A stretch of DNA of 64,000 bases. Origin: Glandiceps talaboti (taxonomy: Eukaryota > Hemichordata > Enteropneusta > Spengelidae). Below, piece after piece: positions 43,201 to 57,107 of the stretch. The position numbers were made by a program, and so were the translations under genes. The notes beneath the pieces were generated by a model. That model saw only the letters and a program-made list of their open reading frames with translations. It was not told the origin of the DNA and made no database searches. The stretch is from the NCBI RefSeq assembly GCF_964340395.1, contig NC_135564.1, positions 17,229,431 to 17,293,430 on the forward strand, written 5' to 3'. Within the stretch, counting starts at the first letter, position 1, and the number at the start of each line of letters is the position of its first letter.

Positions 43201-46200
43201 GAAATTTTGTTGAATTTTGACAAAAATTAAAATGAGCTTGTTTATCTTTGCACCTATGTATAATTTACCAATGCCCCTTCATAAATAGGCAACACAAATC
43301 ATTGTGTGTATGCTAACTTGAAAATGCCAGTAAAAAATGTGACCCCCAACCCCATCAAAAATTTAACATTTTGGAACAAAAATCACATGAAATTGTACAA
43401 TATTGGAACACACAGGCACCAAGGGATATATCTATCAGTTCATATGTATGCTAAATGAACTGAACTAATCATATATGGAGTTTATTTCTTTCTCCAAACG
43501 CCAAAGTGCTCATAATATTCACAATTGTAACCCCCCACCCCTTCAAAATTTCAACATTTTGGACAAAAATCACATGAAATTATACAATATTGTAACACAC
43601 AGGCAGCAAGGTATATTTCTATCAGTACATATGTATGATAAATCAACTGAACTATTCATGTGCAGAGTTTATTTATTTCTCCAAAAGCCAAAGTGGTCAT
43701 AACATTCAAAATTATAACCTCCACCCCCCACCACCACCCCATCCAAATTTCAATATTTTTGGACAAAATTCACATTAAAATGCAAACTATTGGGACACAT
43801 AGGCACCAAGGGATGTTTGTCAGTACATAATTATGTATGATAAATCAACACATTAGGGGCTAGGTCAATAGTTCAGTGTAGGATAAACAGCTAAAAACTT
43901 TTAGTTACCCCCCCCCCCCCCAACTTAAATGGCCAAAATTGAAAATGGATATCCAATCAAATCAGTATGTAGTAATGCTATGAATACAAAGCCAGTATTT
44001 AATTAGGAAAACAGTTCTTTTGTTGACACTTTATTTTAGTGCTGTTCTACAGTGTCCATTTCTCAATTTGGGGAAATTTTTTAAAAGAAATTATTGCATG
44101 TTTAGGGATACAAACAGACCCATTAAAAGTAAAATCGTTTCTGTAGGATGAGAGCGAGCTAGACAGCTAAAAACACCCCAAAAGTAAAAGAATTTAGATT
44201 TCTATCCTACATTGAAATATATATTGATCTCGCACCTTATATCTCCATTGTTGAAATAGTTAAATGTTGATTTCATATAATGAAATTGCTAGTGTTTATT
44301 GCGGAGTGTGGTCACTATGAAAAATAGGAAGTAACTCATCAAATTGAACTATAAATAATACTATCATTAGCTGTTGATGCCCTGAACTCGGCATCCAGTA
44401 TATGTACCTCTAGCTCTGCATATGTGGGGAACCAAAAGCTACAATGTACGCTACTAGATGTATTTATTGATTTTGGGTACAAAAATACATGTAGAACCCC
44501 TCATTGAAACTTTACAGTAATGTTACCATGGATACTTCTTTATGGGAGACAATGTAAATAGTTTTTATAGTACAATTTGTATAATTTGTTGCAATTTGAA
44601 CTGTATGCTTTACTATAAACACTCGACTCACGCGAGTCAGTGTGACTACCAGTATAGTTGGCGAGACATAAAAAATAAATCTATTTTTGGTTGAATACAT
44701 CGGAAAAACAAACTATATTCATTAAAACTCATTGGCAGGACGTTATTATACTGGTACAGGGATGTATAATGTCTGGGGGTTCTATCGGGAATGAATACAT
44801 GTGTCGGAAACTCTAGTCCTGCTTGCAGACTGTGCACGCTTGGAAGGGACGACTTATGCCGTATGCAAGCAGGACTACTAGACCCCTAGCGAAACCAAAC
44901 AAGTGCACACCATCGTGGGAGAGCAGAATACCGACAACAGAATAAGTTTTGGAAGCCTTTTACAAAAGAGTACTGTTATCAATTTGTTATATGGTGTTTT
45001 TAAGGCCGGTAAATGACGATGTCTTCGTGGTTGCATGATCGATTTTACTGGAGTTCAGGGACTGAAGTTTCTCGATCACCGACGCTACGCGACGTGACCA
45101 CTGATTACTAAGAAAGTAGCGACGGAAAACATATAAAATGCTAAATGATGTTTCAACTAATAAAATTTGCAAATTTGCTTCGCAACACAACTTCAGTGTG
45201 CTAGGGAAGTTTTTGAAAAACTTTGCGTAGTCCGATGATTTTATGTTTTGCTTCTATGGTACCTGAGAGTTGATTGTTTACGTACATTTGAATAATGTTT
45301 TTGTTGCAATTTTTTCGCTATTGTTGTGTCTACGTACGTGTAGTGCGGAAAATTTTAAAATGCGAAGATAATTTTATAGTGATCAATATGTCACCTTCTC
45401 ACGTCAAAAAACACACACTGGCAAAACCTGTCACCATTATTAAAATTATATTCATGACAGTATAACTTACTCTGTAGAGATGAAAGGTGTGAATGGTGTG
45501 TGGGCCACGTTTCCAGACCGGCAATATAGCGTAGGGAGTGTGGTTGATGATACATTTCATCAAGTCTAAAATTTATAAAACAGCTCCTCTTTAAGTCATG
45601 CATGGTAGTAAAGCTAATTTTCTTCGCAAGGACTTCTGAAACTCAGTTATACGAGATTACCTTCCGTTCACCCCCTAAATCTCCATGAGTACGTACAGTG
45701 CTTGAAAAACATTTAACACTTCACTTCACTTCCGGGTTTTTTTCGCGTTCGAATGTTGACAAGAGCGCGAGTTTCAGTCTGCGCCAAAAGTTGCGTCGTT
45801 GACGTAATTCGAATTTGACACCTCCTACCTTAACTTGCATTATCCATTGAAATTATAATTTTAGCATACAGATGTAGTAAGTACTAATAGTATAGGTCCA
45901 CGATGGGTGCATTGACCTTTATCATCACAGTTGTTCATTTTTAATATTTCACATGCATCAAGAAACTTTAAAAACATATGACAAGTTTTACATATCCCTA
46001 TACAAGTATCTGAAAGGTAACCTGAGGGAGAGCATAAATTTTCATGCCTTTTTTTATGATTGTAACCATTACACATCCTTAGAAATCCAATGTATATTTG
46101 ACAGCTTTTGGTAATGATGAAAAATAAGAAGCAAAAGTGCTTCTACAACTTTCATATCTCTACATACTTCAATGGATTACATTTTATCATGTTCCTTAAA

Positions 46201-47664
46201 ATAACTCCTATTATTTTATTTATTATTAACTGTGTGCACATAAAGTAACTATGATATGTAATATAGTATAACACATAACATCAAAGTAAAGCATTTTCTG
46301 TATGTACCACAATTGTTTATAGCATCCATATCAAGTATAAAAGTATACTGTTTCATTTGCTAATTGACCACATTAGAAAGGCCACATGCTAGGCTTGTAA
46401 ATAAAGCAATTGAAACAGTATACTTTTACACTTTACATATGACTGCTATAAATGAATGTAGCATATAGAGAAAGTGCTTTACTTCAGTGTTGCTCGTTGT
46501 AATCCAAATGTAATGTACATTCTTTACACAATACAACATAGTGGCACCCTATTGGTTCAACTGCTAAGATCACGCTGACAGAGTGAGTAGAACTCTGTGG
46601 ATATAATCACACACGACTATACCATAATAATAAACTGACTAAACCAACTGGTAGATGACATAGCTTATTGCTTACACTTCTAAACCCATCACAAATGCAC
46701 TGACTCCATATATGTGCAATGAAGTCATTGACAAGTACATGCATGCAGTCATGTGAAATTCTTTCTTTCTCAAACTGAATAGTGGCAGTGCTACCACATG
46801 CTTTATCCCAAACCAAGTGTGTCTGGATTTCGCATGGACAAATCCTCTGTTCCAGATAATGAATCAATATGAAGAGATCTGATTCCAGGGTATAAAACAC
46901 AGGATCACCAACAATCAACTCATACTATGGGCGTTCTTATATATGTATGTTAGTAATGTATTCAGAACAGTGTAAAATATAGAGTATGTTAGCGTATAGT
47001 ACAGCCAAAATCTATCAAAAAGTCTTTTTTGATAGAATCCTTGTCATGACTAAAATAATGGTGATCAAGGACATATAAAATCAAAGGACGATTGGTCCAG
47101 TTAAAATCATTACAGAGTTTGCAATTGGTTCTTCACATCTGTTTTCAAAGAAATCATCAATCTCCCAATTCCTCATGGAGTAGCACTGTGACAATGTTTA
47201 GAGTTCATTTAAAAATATTTGTTGCAATCATTTTTTTCTTTTTTCAAAAATATTGCATGCTGGCCTCTCATTTTTTCTGTTTAAGTTTAACAGAGAATAA
47301 GTTTTCTTGAAGAAAGGAACAGCAAAACTTTTAAGAGTTTTATATTGAAGATACTATTATGATCTGAATGCACAATAATTATTGATTCATATTTCTTTAC
47401 AGGATTCTATCAAGCAAGATTTCTAATTCATTTAAAAGATGTTATCACTTGTATATGCATCAGAAAGTGACAGATACCGAGAAGGGTAGACATGTTTCAC
47501 AAGTGACAAGCAGATTTTACCATCATGACGTGAGAGAAGGACAGAGCTAAGAATGGGTCATGCTTGTTTTATCCCATTTCACATTTCCATGTCATTTTGT
47601 TGCACTCTGTACTTACTTTCTTCTTTTTAGATTTCTGTGCTTCCAAGCAAAAGAGGGCTTCCGG
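40269..47664 (-). CDS. Lysine-rich terminal exons of the VPS13-like gene
   Basis: Exons 47664-47617 (16 codons), 41047-40952 (32 codons) and 40391-40269 (40 codons plus stop), all phase 0. They give [34 protein letters not shown] and [19 protein letters not shown], ending ...KEAQVLS. The usual PH-like domain end is not found. The tail is highly basic with Ser/Gly spacers, a possible membrane-binding or nuclear-targeting surface (inference). The final exon could instead splice onward at CAG|GTACTG near 40283, so the true C-terminus is uncertain. The 47617 mini-exon is the weakest call. Confidence 0.6.
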
Positions 47665-50600
47665 CTTGCAATAAAATATGGTTTAGGTTACTGTCTGACA
47701 TAATGTGTTGTCAGCAGATCGCTTACAACTAATACATAAAACCTTTCACCTTCAAGTTTGGTGTGTTTCAATAACCAAATGTTGTCACATCAGTGCAGTA
47801 AGGTCGTATCTGCTATGCAATTGTATAGGCAGATACAACCTTACTGCACTGATGTGATGATAGACATTACCAAATTTGATGCCACATACATACATGTGAC
47901 ACAGTGACATTTTATTATCTGTTGCTTAAAATATTCATTACACATAAGTATGACATAATAAGTATAGTAGAGCTAGCTTTCTTATCTGACATCTGGGGTT
48001 GAATGGTGATTGAGTTTCAGCATGGTTTAAAACATGTTTGTCCATATAGAATTTTTAATTTCTACAAACGTGCACCTGATAAAAAACATCTACATTGCTG
48101 CATTTCTTTTTTTAATCGAGTTGCTCAGTCCTTATAAATGATTTCTTTCATACAAATGGTCGGATCCTTGAAAATAAATCTAAATGACATCAAATATTAC
48201 CGTAAGTTTTTCTCATATGATATAAGCAATAGGGGAAGGGGAGGTGAAAAATTTCATCACATCATGTCAGAACAGTAGAAGTACAGATGAAGCAGAGAAA
48301 GAAAAATTATACAAAGCTATTACATCTAGTACTGGTACTGCTGCACTCTTCCTGCAAGATGACATTACAACTGTACTGCTCATGCTGGAAACAAGTCTGT
48401 GACTTTACTGACAAGAGTAATTCAATGCACACGTAACAGTTTTAATTTGAAATTTGTTCATATTTTTTCGATGTTTATCTTATTGATTTACTAAAATAAA
48501 GAAAACTCTTGTTATCGAAATATTCTTATGAGATATTCAAAATGATTCACATAGAATGACACAATCATATACATTGTCAATTGAGATATACAAATGGGGA
48601 ATAAACATACTATTTCACTTAACACCTAGTTCTATATATCTTACCTTGACCATGAAGACAATTCCTTTCTCTGCGAGATGGGGAGGATCTTTGAGCATAC
48701 CATATGTATACTGCCACTCACAGTTCCAATGTCCTAGTATATCACCTTTACTGACGAACATTACTCTCCTGTAGAATAAGATGTTGTAAGAGACATTTCA
48801 ATAAGAAAAAAATCAACTGTACAAATTCACCATAAAAAGATTGTAAGAAGAAGTGAGAAGTGATTTATTTAAACATCGACACAATAGCAGAAATCCATTT
48901 AATTAGTATTTATTGATTTCCATCCTTCTAATTAAAAATAAGATGAAGTTTTAGTTTTGACACTATGAAAGAAAAGTCTCTGGATCAAGTTCAAGATACA
49001 AGTTCAAGGCCATACATAGTAAGGCCTACTTCTGACAAAGTAATGTTATTTCACTGTTGGTATAAAATTGTGGAAGTTATGGAAGTGGAAGTTCAAAATT
49101 TGCAATATTTTTCTGATGAATCACAGGTGAGTGAAAACTCGTTCTCAAATCTACTTACTTGTCAGTGACAACAAGTACATTCTTTGCATCCTTGGTAATG
49201 ACAGCATGGGCAAAGTATTTATCAGAATCAATGAATTTGCCTTTCTCTGTCTCAATGAAGATACCATAACCTTCAGCTTCTTTCCTTACATAGGCTCTCA
49301 CTATCCCGTCGGCATGAACCAATCTAGGTGGACGTAGTCGCCGTACTTCCTCACCAACTTCTGCAACTCTATATTGACAAGACAGTTGATGATTTAAAGT
49401 AAGAAGCTTTATAATCTTGTTGTTTTCATATAACACAAACTTGGTAGAAACAAAAGATCTGAATTAGTCTCCAAATGTCAGCATGAATAAATAATAAAAT
49501 ATTCCCTCACCAACTATAGAAATAACCTCCACAAGGAATAGTTTAGTTGGACCATATTGTTACATATGCAATTACACAAACGTTTACGTGTACATATCAA
49601 CCTTGACAATCTCAACGTTTTTCAGTACATATTGACTTTGCCAATCTCAACGTTTTTCAGTCACTGATGATTGCTGAGGAAGCATGAAACTCTCAGTAAC
49701 AAGTTTTAGCTCTGAGATGAATATAGAAGAGAGGATCATACAGTTTGTCAATTAGGGTTCTACTTGGACAGTACTACTTATTTCAACAAAATACTTTCTA
49801 GAAACAATATTTTAAACAAGATTTTGTAAATCTAAATGAATAGGTTTGCATTGCTGACCCAAACTGTCATAGATAGTATGAAAATCATGATATGAATTAT
49901 GGTAACAACTTTAAGGTGTTCTTCTGAGCAAGTATGGTGTTATTACCTGCGTATACCATCAATGGCACTGCTAGTATGATGTTATTACCTGCGTATACCA
50001 TCAATGGCATTGCTAGTATGATGTTATTACCTGCGTATACCATCAAAGGCACTGCTAGTATGGTGTTATTACCTGCGTATACCATCAAAGGCACTGCTAG
50101 TATGATGTTATTACCTGCGTATACCATCAAAGGCATTACTAGTATGATGTTATTACCTGTGTATACCATCAAAGGCACTGCTAGTATGATGTTATTACCT
50201 GCGTATACCATCAAAGGCATTACTAGTATGATGTTATTACCTGTGTATACCATCAAAGGCATTACTAGTATGATGTTATTACCTGCGTATACCATCAAAG
50301 GCACTGCTAGTATGATGTTATTACCTGCGTATACCATCAAAGGCACTGCTAGTATGATGTTATTACCTGCGTATACCATCAAAGGCACTGCTAGTATGGT
50401 GTTATTACCTGCGTATACCATCAAAGGCATTACTAGTATGATGTTATTACCTGTGTATACCATCAAAGGCATTACTAGTATGACGTTATTACCTGTGTAT
50501 ACCATCAAAGGCACTGCTAGTATGATGTTATTACCTGTGTATACCATCAAAGGCACTGCTAGTATGGTGTTATTACCTGCGTATACCATCAAAGGCACTG

Positions 50601-53600
50601 CTAGTATGATGTTATTACCTGTGTATACCATCAAAGGCATTACTAGTATGATGTTATTACCTGCGTATACCATCAAAGGCACTGCTAGTATGATGTTATT
50701 ACCTGTGTATACCATCAAAGGCATTACTAGTATGGTGTTATTACCTGCGTATACCATCAAAGGCATTACTAGTATGATGTTATTACCTGTGTATACCATC
50801 AAAGGCATTACTAGTATGATGTTATTACCTGCGTATACCATCAAAGGCACTGCTAGTATGATGTTATTACCTGTGTATACCATCAAAGGCATTACTAGTA
50901 TGGTGTTATTACCTGTGTATACCATCAAAGGCACTGCTAGTATGACGTTATTACCTGTGTATACCATCAAAGGCATTACTAGTATGGTGTTATTACCTGT
51001 GTATACCATCAAAGGCACTGCTAGTATGACGTTATTACCTGTGTATACCATCAAAGGCATTACTAGTATGGTGTTATTACCTGTGTATACCATCAAAGGC
51101 ACTGCTAGTATGACGTTATTACCTGTGTATACCATCAAAGGCACTGCTAGTATGATGTTATTACCTGTGTATACCATCAAAGGCACTGCTAGTATGACGT
51201 TATTACCTGTGTATACCATCAAAGGCACTGCTAGTATGGTGTTATTACCTGTGTATACCATCAAAGGCATTACTAGTATGGTGTTATTACCTGCGTATAC
51301 CATCAAAGGCACTGCTAGTATGACGTTATTACCTGTGTATACCATCAAAGGCACTGCTAGTATGATGTTATTACCTGTGTATACCATCAAAGGCACTGCT
51401 AGTATGATGTTATTACCTGCGTATACCATCAAAGGCACTGCTAGTATGATGTTATTACCTGCGTATACCATCAAAAACACTGCTAGTATGATGTTATTAC
51501 CTGCGTATACCATCAAAGGCACTGCTAGTATGGTGTTATTACCTGCGTATACCATCAAAGGCACTGCTAGTATGATGTTATTACCTGTGTATACCATCAA
51601 AGGCATTACTAGTATGATGTTATTACCTGCGTATACCATCAAAGGCATTACTAGTATGGTGTTATTACCTGCGTATACCATCAAAGGCATTACTAGTATG
51701 ATGTTATTACCTGCGTATACCATCAAAGGCATTACTAGTATGATGTTATTACCTGCGTATACCATCAAAGGCACTGCTAGTATGATGTTATTACCTGTGT
51801 ATACCATCAAAGGCACTGCTAGTATGATGTTATTACCTGCGTATACCATCAAAGGCACTGCTAGTATGGTGTTATTACCTGCGTATACCATCAAAGGCAC
51901 TGCTAGTATGATGTTATTACCTGCGTATACCATCAAAGGCACTGCTAGTATGATGTTATTACCTGTGTATACCATCAAAGGCATTACTAGTATGGTGTTA
52001 TTACCTGCGTATACCATCAAAGGCATTACTAGTATGGTGTTATTACCTGTGTATACCATCAAAGGCACTGCTAGTATGATGTTATTACCTGCGTATACCA
52101 TCAAAGGCATTACTAGTATGATGTTATTACCTGTGTATACCATCAAAGGCATTACTAGTATGGTGTTATTACCTGCGTATACCATCAAAGGCACTGCTAG
52201 TATGTTATTACCTGTGTATACCATCAAAGGCACTGCTAGTATGGTGTTATTACCTGCATATACCATCAAAGGCACTGCTAGTATGGTGTTATTACCTGCA
52301 TATACCATCAAAGGCACTGCTAGTATAATGTTATTACCTGCATATACCATCAATGGCACTGCTAGTATGATGTTATTACCTGTGTATACCATCAAAGGCA
52401 CTGCTAGCCATATCAATATGATGTTATCACCTGCGTATACCATCAAAGGCACTGCTAGCCATATCAATATGGTGTTATTACCTGCGTATACCATCAATGG
52501 CACTGCTAGCCATATCAATATGGTGTTATTACCTGCGTATACCATCAATGGCACTGCTAGCCATATCAATATGATGTTATTACCTGCGTATACCATCAAA
52601 GGCACTGCTAGCCATATCAATATGATGTTATTACCTGCGTATACCATCAAAGGCACTGCTAGCCAAATCAATAACACCACCAGTAGGTTTGGCCACTACA
52701 CCAACAAGTCCTTTACCAACACCCTTGAAGAATCCTGCAGCTCCTTCCTTCTTGGCACCTAGAGAAACCATTAGGTTTGACAAGTTATCTTGAATATATA
52801 TGTATAATATATATATGGCAACACAGTATATGGTAAAACACTTGTCATCTTCACTGAAAAATACACAGTGGAATGGATTGTGTCATCAAAGTTTGATTGC
52901 ATTATGTAATGTGTTCACATACAGGGAAAGATAAATACAGGAAACAGACATGCCACTACAAAGTATAAGGACTCACATTAGTGCTGTAGACAGACCCTGA
53001 AGTGATCCAAGATGTATATGTATAGACTTACCTTTGACTGGTTGAGTTACAATACCACTCACTCCTTCCACAAAGCCCTGCAATTTAAATTTCTTGGTAA
53101 ATATGAAGTCACTGTGATATTGATCTCCACATAGTCAACATTTATTTCTACAAAAATATGACACATTAATCTGTCTCTTGGATTTTTTTTCAATCAAGAC
53201 CTCAAAGATTGTTAGTTATCTATCCACTAATATGGGACATACAGAACTTATTTGATACCAAATGAATTTTTTGTAGAAATTACATGTAATCATAATTAAA
53301 CACTTCCAACTTCATACAATATTTCTTACGATGAAATGATGACAAATACATTATAATAACTGACCATGACCAGTCCTTTTCCACCTCTCGCCAATCCTTC
53401 TTTCAAATCAGCTGGTCTTTCATTCATGGCTTTCAGTCGTTTCTTCTGATATTCTTCATCCATTGTTAAAGCTGCCAAACCTTTGCCAAGTGTACCTGTC
53501 ACTCTAGACACCACCCCAGCTGCTCCACCTGATAAAGGAATCAAATATCACTTAAGTCAAACATCTAACAATTTGTGGAGATCTTCAGCACATATGCTGG

Positions 53601-54265
53601 TATCCCTCCAACCTGAGTAGGCCCAATTGTCAAATACAAGGTTTATAGTGTCATGATGGCCAAATGGTTAGAGTGGTAGGCTAAAAATCTGTACACTACC
53701 AGTTTGTGTCACCCTGCTGCCATTTATTTCTAAATAGTTGAACTCCTCCAGCTGGTAATTAGGGAGTTGATACAGTAGTGGTAGCCTTGTGAAGATGTAA
53801 CCCAGTAGTTGCAGATGCTACAATTGACTATAAGAGCCCCCCAGGGACTTGAGGAGGTATAAATGACCATTTTGCTAATACAGGTCCATGCCAGGGTTAT
53901 TAATCATAAAGAATTTTGGCCATGGTGTGAGAAAGTGCTAATCATAAGAATGTCCTTTTAATTATTGTTATTATACATATGTTTAGAACAACTGTAAATA
54001 TTTTTGGTCACACATGTTTAAAACTTTCAGACTAAAAAGACAGTCCATCAGTGGATGGTGTCAATCTATTACTTTTTACCAGAAATGTAAAGCTGTTCTT
54101 TCACAAAAGCTACATACCTACTGCATGTCCAAACAAACTACGGACACCAAGTGCAAGACCTTCAGCAAACTCTTCAGGACCTTGTACAGCTCCCTGTGTT
54201 GAAACACAAAACAATTAAAACTGCATGTACTTGCCCAATATTGTCATATCATTTGACAAACTTTT

Positions 54266-54301
<36 letters not shown>

Positions 54302-57043
54302 GTAAGTAGGGGCAGTAATATTCACTTTATTTTAAGCCTAGAATCTTCTTTTCACTTTGATACGAAATGCTTTAAAATGCCTTTGTTTACATTTGGTAAT
54401 TTTTAGAAAGGCTGACTTTCCAGTCAACTGTGATATGTTAACACTATAACAGTAATATTCCCAACTAAGACAAATTTTCTTACAACAGATAATGTACATT
54501 GTATATTAAGTACTATGTAGGCATGTTTAGCATATTAGTCATCTTCCACCTGTGCAGAGTCTGGGCAAGACAATGGTATGATGCATCAAAATGAAAATGA
54601 GTATAATTAGCATATTAGTCATCTTCCACCTGTACAGAGTCTGAGCAGGACAAAGATACGATACCTTCAAATAAGCGAGACAAAACTATACTTTAAATAC
54701 AAACCTGATAGGGTTCATAGAACAGATCAGTAACACCTTCAGTGAGTCCACGTACAAATCCAAATGGATTGCCCAACACATCTAGACCAAGAACTAACAC
54801 ATAGGCTTGTTTGATGGCTTGACTAGAATAATGTTTAATGCCTTCATTTGATAGGTCACTCGTTGTATAGAACTGATGCTGCCGCTCAAAGTAGGCAAGC
54901 CTGCAACAAATGTTCACAATATTTTAATAACTTTACAATGCAGGAGATACACTTCTGAGGTAGAAAGAGTTTTAATCATAGTCTTTACAATCATCCTGAC
55001 CAGATTTAGATTAGTTTGTTACATTTGATGTTGGTAAAGCTGATCATTCAAAGACCAATCTGTGGTTCTAAGAGAATGATGAGGTGATCAACTCTCAGAA
55101 CACCAAAATAAAAAAGGACACTATACAAATGAAATTAAAGGATTGTTTGATGACATACCACACTGTACATATATTTTCCTGGATCATGATTGTAGCACTG
55201 ACAGAAAACTTACTTGAATATAACGTCTTGAACATTAGTGAGTGTAACACCAACACTTTGAAGTAGTAAATGTACAGGTGCATTACCAGCACTTCTTTGA
55301 GCACTGCTAGCACCAGGATCATCACCACTATCATGTAGTGAGAAACTCAGATGTATCTGTAAATGAAAACATTGTAGTGTAAAAGATAAGCACAGATGGA
55401 ACTCCAAACTCAGTACGACAAACCACTTTGTTATACGGAAAACACTAACAGTAATTATAACATTTTTTCCTGATATATCCTATAAGTTGTGTTTTTTGTT
55501 GGAAGGTGAAAATAGGTATAATCTACCTTAGCTGCCTTGGTATTTTACTGTAATGTTTGTTTCCCATCAAACTCATTATACATGGTATGGGCATCTACGC
55601 AAGTTTTTACCAGATTTATGGATCTGTTAATACCCAGATTCCCAATAAACATTATGGTACAAGGTATGGAAATCTCTGCAAATGTTACCAGATTTATGTA
55701 TTTGTAAGCCAGATTCCCAATAAATATTATGGTACAAGGTGTGGAAATCTATGCAAGTTTTACCAGATTTATGTATGTGTTACCCAGATTCCCAATAAAC
55801 ATTATGGTATAAGGTGTGGAAATCTATGCAAGGTTTACCAGATTCATGTATCTGTTACCCAGATTCCCAATAAACATTATGGTACAAGGTATTGAAATCT
55901 ATACTTGTTTTACCAGATTTCTCTCTTTGCTGTTACTAGGGTTCCCAAACCTTAACAAATATAAAGTAACACTCTACCTTAATTGGAGATAGATGAAAGT
56001 TATCGTAGAAATTCCTTTCTTCTCCCATGGCTGATTGTACTTCTTGACTGTCTTTTAATTTTGTCTCAATCTGGGCAACATCTTCTTTGTATAATACCAG
56101 CTGTGCAGTCAAATACATCATATACATTCAATGTTTTATCACAGTGTTGATTACATTGCATATATGGAATGCTTTTGGTACACACCTACCTTGCAATCTT
56201 CTATTTTTTGAAAATCTTTTTTAGTTCATCTATTTTGCCTTAATTCTTGCCTAAATTAAGTATGATATGTTTTATAGTTTTATAGTTTCAGCCCGGTAAA
56301 GTAATTCAGAGGCATAATAAACATGAATGAATAAGAACAACATGACAAATAAACACAACATATACAGAACTATACTCATGCACTAAAATCTTCATAAAGT
56401 AAATCTTAATGGCAGAAAATAGCACCAGGAAAACGCACTGTGAAGATTTGTGTACTGATTGTATTTTTACTATCTCTGTTAAATTTATTTCATTGAAAAC
56501 ACAATACACTGTAGAGTAGCAGGTGGAGTATTTAATCCTCCTGTCCAGACTGTCAAAACACATTCACAATTCAATTCTTGGTTGACACTATGACTTCCAC
56601 TCCAAACACTACACAAGCTTTAGTATAGGTGTGCGTCACAATAAGTCAATATTATTGTTCTATTTTGACGTAGCATGAGGTAAACTGATATTGAAGGTAC
56701 TGAGAATTCTAAATAACACAGCACTTGCCTGTTGCTCTTGAGTTGGTGGTTCTGTCTCAAACATTAGTAAGATGGCATTAAGGAATCCCTGGTCAATCTT
56801 GGCGTGCATTTCTTGAATCAGAAGCTTAAAGTACTTGACCTGTTTGACATTGGTGTGTTGACCATACCTTGTCATAATACTAAGTTCTGTGAATGGCTTA
56901 GGCTCTGAAATAAATCATATATTTCACTTGATATTAAGTAAATAGATTTCCTATGGGTATATTCTAATCAAACTTATGAATACTATTATATACAAGGTGA
57001 CTTTCCAATACCTTAATTTCATATCTTATCGTATAGCACACAT

Positions 57044-57107
<64 letters not shown>

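Larger units (their letters stand above)
41048..47616. other. Large VPS13-like intron: repeats, no gene seen
   Basis: About 6.6 kb. It contains a ~200-bp C-rich diverged repeat (43130-43830), a small foldback (44814-44877) and the second AGTAAAGC MITE (46283-46503). Minus-strand reading frames such as that near 46607-46918 show no family resemblance. Confidence 0.55.

Noticed and set aside
46607-46918. Minus-strand 103-codon ORF as a missing VPS13 or separate gene
   Set aside because: No resemblance to the VPS13 C-terminus, no fitting splice sites and no recognised family.
49897-52762. ORFs of 927 (-) and 942 (+) codons as candidate repetitive membrane proteins
   Set aside because: They follow the 42-bp minisatellite period, occur on both strands at once, are out of the VPS13 frame and lie in an intron.
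53648-53730. Functional tRNA gene
   Set aside because: A box is acceptable but the B box and arms are degraded and a SINE-like body follows.
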